DNA of 5,833 nucleotides, taken from the NCBI GenBank assembly GCA_019417795.1, contig DXUR01000192.1, positions 1 to 5,833 of the forward strand, read 5' to 3'. The notes below the pieces were generated by a model, which saw nothing but the letters and a program-made list of their open reading frames with translations, made no database searches and was not told the origin of the DNA. How positions within the stretch are numbered: position 1 is the stretch's first letter; each line of letters opens with the position of its first letter. Positions 1-4,856 of this stretch are shown piece by piece. The translations under genes were made by a program, and so were the position numbers. Origin of the DNA: Clostridiales bacterium. Its GTDB lineage: Bacteria; Bacillota_A; Clostridia; Oscillospirales; Oscillospiraceae.

Positions 1-236
1 AAGCCATGATTCTGCAAATTCGTCAGGAACAGGAGCAGACGAACCGCCGTGTGCAGGCGGTCGCGTCGGTGCTGAAAGCTGCGTCAAGTGAGCTTGCGGA
101 ATGGGATGATAATGTGGTCTATCAGCTCTTGGAGAAGGTCACCGTTCTGTCCCGAGAGCGCATTCGTGTGACGCTGCGGGATGGGCTGGAAATCGAGCAG
201 GCTGTGGAACAGCCGAAAAGGAGGAAGTTTGCATAA
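1..236 (+). CDS. Large serine recombinase, C-terminal end (5' end outside window)
   Basis: Only the last 78 or so codons of this gene are present; the frame is open to the left edge (the codon before the ATG at 6 is Ala), so that ATG is internal. The peptide has a charged, probably coiled-coil helix (about residues 4-32), then the motif WDDNVVYQLLEKVTVL and the short strand segment RIRVTLRDGLEIE, ending in a basic tail PKRRKFA. The pattern 'acidic W-D, LL-E-KV-V, then an I-V-RDG-E strand' is what I know from the C-terminus of the large serine recombinases of Firmicute transposons and integrative elements (TndX/TnpX-like, often annotated as recombinase family protein with DUF4368). The catalytic serine domain and zinc ribbon would lie upstream and are not visible. 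Such enzymes excise and integrate their element, so this gene marks the window as part of a mobile element. Recognition rests on the tail alone. Confidence 0.8.
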   Translation, partial: AMILQIRQEQEQTNRRVQAVASVLKAASSELAEWDDNVVYQLLEKVTVLSRERIRVTLRDGLEIEQAVEQPKRRKFA

Positions 237-272
237 TCTATGTGACTGGCAACACTCGGGGAAACTTCCTCC
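220..272. repeat. Inverted repeat spanning the recombinase stop codon
   Basis: GGAGGAAGTTT (220-230) is the exact reverse complement of AAACTTCCTCC (262-272). The 11-bp arms enclose 31 bases that include the TAA stop at 234-236. A second, smaller pairing (GACTGG 244-249 with CCGGTC 277-282, one G-U) competes with it. No T-tract follows, so this is not a classic intrinsic terminator. It could be an RNA structure at the 3' end of the recombinase message or a protein-binding element near the element end. The match is seen directly; the role is unknown. Confidence 0.45.
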
Positions 273-307
273 CCTTCCGGTCAGAGCGCTTTGCGGAGTA
301 AGTCGAG

Positions 308-394
308 ATGACGAAGGATAATAAGCCGTTCAGCACAAAAGCGCGGCAAATTGGCTCCGCACAGTTATCCAAATACAAAGCGGAGTCGAAATGA
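308..394 (+). CDS. Possible 28-residue basic peptide downstream of the recombinase
   Basis: An ATG at 308 opens 28 codons ending in TGA at 392-394. GGAG at 295-298 lies nine bases upstream, a usable if slightly long Shine-Dalgarno spacing. The peptide begins MTKDNKPFSTKARQIG and ends in SKYKAESK; it is rich in Lys, Ser and polar residues and has no hydrophobic segment or signal peptide. The last codons and the stop fall inside the left arm, loop and first bases of the right arm of the strong hairpin at 369-411, as when a terminator overlaps the end of a gene. It lies 71 bases after the recombinase stop in the same direction, so it could be the last gene of that transcript. I do not recognise the peptide, and an open frame of this length can occur by chance. 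Confidence 0.35.
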   Translation: MTKDNKPFSTKARQIGSAQLSKYKAESK

Positions 395-412
395 CTCCGC
401 TTTGTATTTGGG
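368..412. terminator. Strong hairpin, probable bidirectional terminator
   Basis: Bases 369-387 pair perfectly with 393-411 (19 bp, plus a G-U pair at 368/412) around a five-base loop. The stem core is AAAGCGGAGTC/GACTCCGCTTT. It lies between the rightward recombinase gene (with the possible small ORF) and the leftward ORFs ending at 508, where a transcriptional barrier is expected. It lacks a clean run of T after the stem on either strand, so it might instead be an RNA-stabilising structure or a protein-binding palindrome. Confidence 0.55.
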
Positions 413-507
413 ATGCCTTATACTTTCTGCAAGTGCGCAATTTGAACACTTACATCAATTTTCCCAGAAACGATGTTAAGAGTACGATATTGCTGAGCCT
501 TTTACCA

Positions 508-642
508 TTAGTTATCTGCTGCAGCAAGCTTATTAGCCACAACTAAACAGAGAACCGGTGAAACCTGGCTCATCTGATCTTTGCGTGTCAGCCAATGTTT
601 GATGTCATGTTCTACTTGCATTTCGTATCTCTGAAAATTCAT
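508..642 (-). CDS. Small hypothetical protein, 44 residues
   Basis: This ORF starts with ATG at 642-640 and ends with TAA at 510-508. AGGA (651-648) lies five bases upstream of the start, so it has its own ribosome binding site. It overlaps the 3' end of the ORF above it (stop at 605) by 38 bases in another frame, the arrangement of translationally coupled genes. The product begins MNFQRYEMQVEHDIKHWLTR and continues with KDQMSQ and then a mildly hydrophobic helix around PVLCLVVANKLAAADN. That segment is too short and broken to call a membrane helix confidently. I do not recognise the family. After the stop the same frame reads TGG, TAA and then stays open to 418. It could be a small companion protein of the upstream ORF, or the frameshifted end of a longer protein that included both. 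Confidence 0.5.
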   Translation of the reverse strand: MNFQRYEMQVEHDIKHWLTRKDQMSQVSPVLCLVVANKLAAADN

Positions 643-1018
643 TTGGGTCCTGCATTACTGTCTGCCATGCGTCAAGGATCTCAGATTGCGTTTCGATAAA
701 ATGAATTTTCATCAAAGTACTTGCTAATGCCGCAGCTTCTCTACGAATATTCCCTTTTTCTGAGGCAGATGAAATCGTATCGTCTTCTGTTATTACCGTC
801 TGCGGCAAAAGTTGCTCAAGACCCAATAATATCATCTCAGACACGTCTTTTAAGAGTTCTGCTTGATGTTCTGCGACTGCTCTTGCTGTTTGTAAGGCGT
901 AGGCCAGTCCTTTGGGGACTCCCCATACAATATGCTGGGCCATGATTGCAATGCCCTCCCGAAGCTCTGTTGTATCCAACAGAGTCGGCTTATCATATTG
1001 GACTGCTAGTGCAATCAT
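605..1018 (-). CDS. Hypothetical helical protein, possibly the C-terminal part of a larger gene
   Basis: This frame encodes up to 137 residues ending EFSEIRNASRT. It looks wholly alpha-helical: successive amphipathic stretches around residues 18-55 (TELREGIAIMAQHIVWG, then a helix rich in Ala, Gln and Glu), 56-75 (VSEMILLGLEQLLP), an acidic linker TEDDTISSASE, and helices at 88-108 and 113-122. There is no catalytic motif I can name and no signal peptide. The ATG at 1018 sits in the palindrome at 1017-1030 and has no Shine-Dalgarno sequence. The internal ATG at 943 (112 residues) has GGGAGGG ten bases upstream and is the better-supported start. The residues before it still look protein-like, so the gene may be truncated at the junction near 1020. 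It overlaps the 44-residue ORF downstream and faces the TPR gene head to head. Function unknown. Confidence 0.55.
   Translation of the reverse strand: MIALAVQYDKPTLLDTTELREGIAIMAQHIVWGVPKGLAYALQTARAVAEHQAELLKDVSEMILLGLEQLLPQTVITEDDTISSASEKGNIRREAAALASTLMKIHFIETQSEILDAWQTVMQDPNEFSEIRNASRT
648..651 (-). promoter_or_regulatory. Ribosome binding site of the 44-residue ORF
   Basis: On the minus strand AGGA precedes the ATG at 642 with five bases between. It lies inside the coding region of the upstream ORF, supporting coupled translation and supporting this very short ORF as a real gene. Confidence 0.4.
954..960 (-). promoter_or_regulatory. Ribosome binding site favouring an internal start at 943
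   Basis: On the minus strand GGGAGGG stands ten bases before the ATG at 943-941. The upstream ATG at 1018 lacks any such site. If used, the protein is 112 residues and no longer overlaps the TPR gene region beyond 943. Confidence 0.35.
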
Positions 1019-1030
1019 ATCATATGATAT
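1017..1030. repeat. 14-bp perfect palindrome at a head-to-head gene junction
   Basis: ATATCATATGATAT is its own reverse complement. The minus-strand ATG (1018-1016) and an out-of-frame plus-strand ATG (1024-1026) both fall in or at its edge. It could be an operator between divergent genes, but there is no room for promoters or leaders on either side unless the true starts lie further away. It may instead mark a recombination junction. Confidence 0.4.
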
Positions 1031-2177
1031 CCATCGCTACAAAAAATCTGATGTTGCTACATTAACACGCTACCTGAAAACGGATTTTAATAAAAAAAAT
1101 GCAGTAGCGGTTTATCGCATGCGATGCCATTTCAAACAATTCGAAGATGCGTACGACATTCTTTGGGAGTTCTTAGTACGGCACCAAGATCCCGAAGAGA
1201 GTGAAATCTATTTCTCCGAGACATTAGAAAATATGTCCGATGATGAAGTATGCCGAATTGCAAGAAAAACAATTGAGTACTTGGAAAATGACGAATGGGC
1301 TCCGAAGCAATTTGTCCCTTCTGTTTTTGGTACTCTTGTTGAACGATTGCACGATATCAAACAATATGATCTAAATAGGGGGCTTGCTGAATATTTGCCT
1401 CTTGCCGACATTCTTAAAAGTGGACATGCATTTGAATGTGCATATGCTTATGCTGAAAAAGAGCAACCGCGAGCGATGGATATCTATGAAGCGATTGTAA
1501 AGAGAGAGCCTAATAATTCCTCTGCGATAAACAATTTAGGTGTGCGCTATGAACACGCAGGAGATCTGTACAAAGCCCTGGATTGTTATGAAAGGGCAGT
1601 AACTCTTGCCCCTAATGATAAAATCCATCAAAATAATTTGACGCGTATAAAGAATTTAATTTATGAGAAAACGGAAGAAGAAGTTTGTGCCATTAGTGAC
1701 GCCATATCTGTAGAATCGTTGGAGAACATCGGGTATACCGACGAGTTTTGTCGGAAGCTCTTTTTAATTCATGATAACGAAATGAGAGATATTCTCCAAC
1801 GGGATCTGCGGGAATGCGCCATAGCAGTGGTGGCCGGGCAAGATAAGGCAGCAACCATTATGTGTGGCAGCATCATCGAAGCACTTCTCATTCTGAAAAT
1901 AAAGGAGCGCGGCATTTCCAAATATGATGTTAGTGCAGTAAGTAAGGGGAAAACGAATCATCCAGTTTCTGAAATGAGTCTGAATGAATTACTTTATATT
2001 GCAGATATCGAGAACATACTTGACAAAAAAGGATACCATTTGGGACACTATATTCGTGATTACCGAAATGTAGTTCATCCAGCCAAGGAAATCCGGATGT
2101 CGGAAGAGGTAAATCACGAAAATGTGATTACCATGTGGGCTGTGCTAAAGAGACTTGTATCAGATCTCTACACGTAA
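1023..2177 (+). CDS. TPR protein with C-terminal HEPN-like domain; 5' end unresolved
   Basis: Coding signal is clear from about 1030 to the TAA at 2175-2177. The product is helical. Bases 1467-1619 encode tandem TPR motifs, seen as A-x-D-I-Y-E-A-I-V followed by NNLGVRYEHAGDLYKALDCY and ERAVTLAPND. From about 1797 to 2165 a second helical domain has the pattern A-T-I-M-C-G-S-I-I-E-A-L-L, then NELLYIADIENIL and IRDYRNVVHP (2052-2081). This resembles HEPN-like (DUF4145-type) domains, and Arg 2055-2057 with His 2076-2078 forms R-x6-H, the spacing of the HEPN RNase motif. TPR-HEPN proteins are often defence effectors; RNase activity here is inference. Start: upstream in-frame ATGs at 912, 942 and 951 run antisense to the minus-strand ORF and lack Shine-Dalgarno sites. 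The next ATG, 1119, also lacks one and would discard protein-like sequence. The gene may be truncated or frameshifted at its 5' end. The coordinate given is where the frame passes the junction, not a start codon. Confidence 0.75.
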   Translation, partial: YDIHRYKKSDVATLTRYLKTDFNKKNAVAVYRMRCHFKQFEDAYDILWEFLVRHQDPEESEIYFSETLENMSDDEVCRIARKTIEYLENDEWAPKQFVPSVFGTLVERLHDIKQYDLNRGLAEYLPLADILKSGHAFECAYAYAEKEQPRAMDIYEAIVKREPNNSSAINNLGVRYEHAGDLYKALDCYERAVTLAPNDKIHQNNLTRIKNLIYEKTEEEVCAISDAISVESLENIGYTDEFCRKLFLIHDNEMRDILQRDLRECAIAVVAGQDKAATIMCGSIIEALLILKIKERGISKYDVSAVSKGKTNHPVSEMSLNELLYIADIENILDKKGYHLGHYIRDYRNVVHPAKEIRMSEEVNHENVITMWAVLKRLVSDLYT

Positions 2178-2262
2178 GATTTTTGTAATTTAGTTTTAAC
2201 TGTTCCATTTATAAATCAAAGGGCATGCAGGCTATTATCTCTTTTTCGTACTCAGAATATAC

Positions 2263-2270
2263 AAAGGAGG
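2263..2270 (+). promoter_or_regulatory. Strong ribosome binding site of the restriction endonuclease
   Basis: AAAGGAGG precedes the ATG at 2278 with seven bases between, a near-ideal Firmicute site. It fixes the start of the gene. The 100-base gap upstream (2178-2277) is AT-rich and probably holds the promoter, with TATAAA at 2210-2215 and TATTAT at 2233-2238 as possible -10 elements. I cannot pair either with a good -35. Confidence 0.7.
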
Positions 2271-2277
2271 ATAATCC

Positions 2278-3279
2278 ATGGAAATTCAAAAGCATACAGG
2301 AGAAAAATTAGAAGACTACTTTTCCCGATTAGTTGCGGAGGGGTTTGAATTTGATGCTTCTTACCAGAACATAACGCTTGCGGATATCGAAAGTGTGCTC
2401 CGTAGACTCAACCAATTTTCCAATGATAAGCGCGATGTTATTTGGTGCTTGCTTAATTCGGATTTTCCTTCTCCCTTCGCTAATGCAACAGGCTATTCTA
2501 TCGCAGATGGCGCATCAATCGCTCAGATCGGGTGCTATGTAGGTATACTGATGCGACATGGTGGCAAGCTTGATCGTGAGGGACGTGACTATTGGGTAAA
2601 ACCACTTATTGATGAAATTGCAGCAATTGAGCGAGTGACCTTTTCGGATGGTGTATTTGTATCTGGTCATTTAAAGGCAAAGTCACCAAACTCCGCATAT
2701 AGGCTCACAGATGCGTTCAAACGACTCTTAGTCAGTGTGGAGACAGATCATTTTGCTGAAAGCTTGGAAGAATACATTAGAAATGTTGATCAGAGGTTAG
2801 CGGTATTTGCTGAACTCGAAAGAGCATCAAGAGAGAACATTGGTATATCCGGTCATAAGCGACTCATTCAAGATTCCATCAATGTATATGCCCAAACATT
2901 CTTGCCCGGATATATTCCGTTGTTTACAGATTTTGCCGATGGAGACCGGGTGACTGAAGAAGAGCGAGCTGCACTTGATCAATATGGGATTGTATTTGGT
3001 ACAATAGATGATATGTGGCCGGATGCGATACTCTATAACCCAGCAGAAGAAAAACTGTGGTTCATTGAAGCCGTAACATCAGATGGTGAAGCGGATCTCC
3101 ACAAAGTAGAGGGTTTACAAACAATATGTAATAACTCCGGAAAAATCTATGGAGGAACAACTACTACATATGAAACCTGGAAATGTCTTGCGTCTCGGCA
3201 GCAGAGTGAAAATAATTTAGCACCAGGAACATACATCTGGATTAGAGAGTGCCCTAATAAACATTTCAAGGTATGCTAA
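2278..3279 (+). CDS. Type II restriction endonuclease, PstI/BsuBI family
   Basis: The 333-residue product matches the length of R.PstI and R.BsuBI (about 320 residues). The N-terminal half (to about 170) is helical, with a winged-helix character known for this family's recognition region; GYSIADGASIAQIGCYVGIL is conserved-looking. The C-terminal nuclease domain runs from about 190 to 333. W-P-D-A-I-L-Y (247-253), then LWFIEAVTSDGE (260-271), gives the family's PD...IEAVTS signature of a PD-(D/E)XK-type fold, with Asp249 and Glu264 as likely metal ligands. The end GTYIWIRECPNKHF fits the family's closing strand. The family cuts CTGCAG, so that is the predicted target, inferred only. Where I expect EAVTSHGP, this protein has SDGE, a deviation next to the active site. 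The methyltransferase lies 41 bases downstream on the opposite strand, completing the system. No controller gene is visible. The start is set by AAAGGAGG. Confidence 0.92.
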   Translation: MEIQKHTGEKLEDYFSRLVAEGFEFDASYQNITLADIESVLRRLNQFSNDKRDVIWCLLNSDFPSPFANATGYSIADGASIAQIGCYVGILMRHGGKLDREGRDYWVKPLIDEIAAIERVTFSDGVFVSGHLKAKSPNSAYRLTDAFKRLLVSVETDHFAESLEEYIRNVDQRLAVFAELERASRENIGISGHKRLIQDSINVYAQTFLPGYIPLFTDFADGDRVTEEERAALDQYGIVFGTIDDMWPDAILYNPAEEKLWFIEAVTSDGEADLHKVEGLQTICNNSGKIYGGTTTTYETWKCLASRQQSENNLAPGTYIWIRECPNKHFKVC

Positions 3280-3283
3280 CCAA

Positions 3284-3316
3284 AGGCCCCAGAATCGTCG
3301 TCGGATTCTGGGGCTT
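3284..3316. terminator. Shared hairpin terminator between convergent R and M genes
   Basis: GCCCCAGAATC (3286-3296) pairs with GATTCTGGGGC (3304-3314) around a seven-base loop. Flanking A-G/T-T bases extend the stem to 13 bp (one G-U). It sits exactly between the stop of the endonuclease (3279) and the stop of the methyltransferase (3321), so it can end both transcripts. T-tracts are short on both sides (TT on plus, TTT further out on minus). Confidence 0.75.
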
Positions 3317-3320
3317 CCAA

Positions 3321-4814
3321 TTATGTGTATACTTCGTTTAATAGTTCATCGCACGTTGCAGTAGAAAGACTCCTTTTTTGCATTAAGCGTTTTCCGATAT
3401 CAGCAATTACACACAGTGGAGGAACAGGAATGTTATTTATTTCTGTGGAGTTTACTTGCGTGCTGCCATCGAGAACACGATAGTATGTATCAAAGAGCGT
3501 AGAGTTTAACAACGCATAAACACCATATACCACTTCTTTGGACAAATCCTCTCCGATGGTGCTGTCTACATAATTTATTTTATTCTGCGTGCTTATTGAG
3601 TGGTATTGAGGGAAATCTTCAGCAAGATAAATCCCGCATTGAAGTCTTCTTCGTTCCTCTTTGGCAGTAAACCTTTTGCAAAACACATAGCTTTTGTTTC
3701 TTTGAATCAATCCTGGCTTAGTATCGACAATCCAATCACAATTTTTGCCAGAGGGTTGATGACCTACTCTTCCGTTACGAATATGTTGGCTATAAAAGAG
3801 AGGAACAGTGTGGTCTTCCGGTTCTGAACGTAAGTCTTCCCATTGCCGAAAATCAACAACAATGCCAGTCTTCATTCTCAAGCCAATGTCCGGAAAAGTT
3901 GAGGAAAATGTATTGATTTTATTTACGGCTGCAACTTCTTCGGAAGATATTGGCAAGAATACATATAACTCTTCGCCGGCTACTACAGAATCATATGGTA
4001 CCTTTAACACAGAAACATCATTAAAGTCTCGGTTTGATTGACTGGAGGTAATAATCACATTATCTGGAGCAGTTTTGGTTTTTTTCATTTTGATGATAAT
4101 TGTTTCTTGGAGTACTTGCTCCTCAGTAAACACTTTATCCCTACTTATAAAGAGATGAATTTGCTGAATTTTCCCCTCCTGTAAAAAGTAGTTTCGGAAT
4201 GCTCTGAAATATGCTCCAGAAGTCCAACTGCGTGGGATAATGTATACCATCTCGCGCCCTTTTTTCAGATTGAATAGAGACATCGCCGCAAATAGAAAAT
4301 AAAGATTTGGAGCGCCATGTACAACTTCTGGCATAGCTATCGCTGCTGGATCATCTCGCATGATCCTTAAATAAGGAGGGTTAGCAATTACCAAATCATA
4401 TTTTGGGGGATATGGTTCTGCATGCAAGGTTCCCGAAAAAGAATCTCCTTGTGAGAGAATATAGTCATCCTTTTTTATCTCGAAATCAAAACTGATGCTG
4501 GCATTTTTCTTGATATAAATCAGATTGGAGCGAAGAACCGGAATAACATCAGGATCAGTTTCGTAACATGTTAAAAAGATCTTTTTAATATTGGTCTCCC
4601 GCTGTAGACGATCGATTAGAGCAGCAGAGAGAATGCCTGTTCCACATCCAGGATCCAGGATGTCAACAGAAGCAGGCAAACCATTTAAATCAAACATCTC
4701 TGCCATATATGTTGCTGTTTCTACCGAAGTGAAGAATTGGCCTTTTTTCTTTCTTACACTTTTTGGCATATTCTCAAGAAAACATATTGTTTTGTCAAAA
4801 ACATATTCAAGCAC
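3321..4814 (-). CDS. Type II N6-adenine DNA methyltransferase, PstI/BsuBI family
   Basis: The 497-residue product is close to M.BsuBI and M.PstI (about 500-507). It transfers a methyl group from S-adenosylmethionine to adenine N6 and would protect the target of the adjacent endonuclease (CTGCAG by family). Motifs in order are K-K-G-Q-F-F-T-S (motif X, 23-30), DPGCGTG (motif I, SAM binding, 54-60), Y-E-T-D (motif II acidic residue, 84-87), NPPY (motif IV, catalytic, 145-148) and L-Y-F-L-F (171-175). The C-terminal half (about 305-470) is the target-recognition region, closing with V-N-S-T-E-I-N-N-I-P-V-P. Motif order X-I-IV-TRD indicates the gamma (Eco57I-like) class. GTG at 4814 is taken as the start because AAGGAG lies ten bases upstream; an ATG at residue 16 is the alternative. 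It converges on the endonuclease gene. Only 42 bases separate its start from the sigma gene's stop, so it might be read from upstream as well as from a local promoter. Confidence 0.93.
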   Translation of the reverse strand: MLEYVFDKTICFLENMPKSVRKKKGQFFTSVETATYMAEMFDLNGLPASVDILDPGCGTGILSAALIDRLQRETNIKKIFLTCYETDPDVIPVLRSNLIYIKKNASISFDFEIKKDDYILSQGDSFSGTLHAEPYPPKYDLVIANPPYLRIMRDDPAAIAMPEVVHGAPNLYFLFAAMSLFNLKKGREMVYIIPRSWTSGAYFRAFRNYFLQEGKIQQIHLFISRDKVFTEEQVLQETIIIKMKKTKTAPDNVIITSSQSNRDFNDVSVLKVPYDSVVAGEELYVFLPISSEEVAAVNKINTFSSTFPDIGLRMKTGIVVDFRQWEDLRSEPEDHTVPLFYSQHIRNGRVGHQPSGKNCDWIVDTKPGLIQRNKSYVFCKRFTAKEERRRLQCGIYLAEDFPQYHSISTQNKINYVDSTIGEDLSKEVVYGVYALLNSTLFDTYYRVLDGSTQVNSTEINNIPVPPLCVIADIGKRLMQKRSLSTATCDELLNEVYT

Positions 4815-4824
4815 TCTTTATAAG

Positions 4825-4838
4825 CTCCTTGTATTATA
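4825..4838 (-). promoter_or_regulatory. RBS and possible -10 element of the methyltransferase gene
   Basis: On the minus strand AAGGAG (4830-4825) precedes the GTG at 4814 with ten bases between. Just upstream is a perfect TATAAT (4838-4833) preceded by an A-rich run. A start site seven bases after this hexamer would fall within the Shine-Dalgarno sequence, and no good -35 is found at 16-18 bases. The RBS is well supported; the promoter reading is weak. Confidence 0.45.
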
Positions 4839-4856
4839 TGTATTTTTTCTTTTATC

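Noticed and set aside
519..524. CTGCAG site, the predicted target of the R-M pair
   Set aside because: I found one by eye in the window, about what chance predicts, so it says nothing about site avoidance or regulation.
721..945. Plus-strand open frame of 74 codons
   Set aside because: It is antisense to the minus-strand ORF at 605-1018 and is a Leu/Arg-rich shadow of its helical coding sequence.
1208..1961. Minus-strand open frames at 1208-1411 and 1764-1961
   Set aside because: Both are antisense to well-supported TPR-HEPN coding sequence and lack protein-like patterns.
2205..2240. Promoter for the endonuclease gene at TATAAA (2210) or TATTAT (2233)
   Set aside because: Neither hexamer has a convincing -35 at 16-18 bases, so I mention them only with the RBS entry and do not call a promoter.
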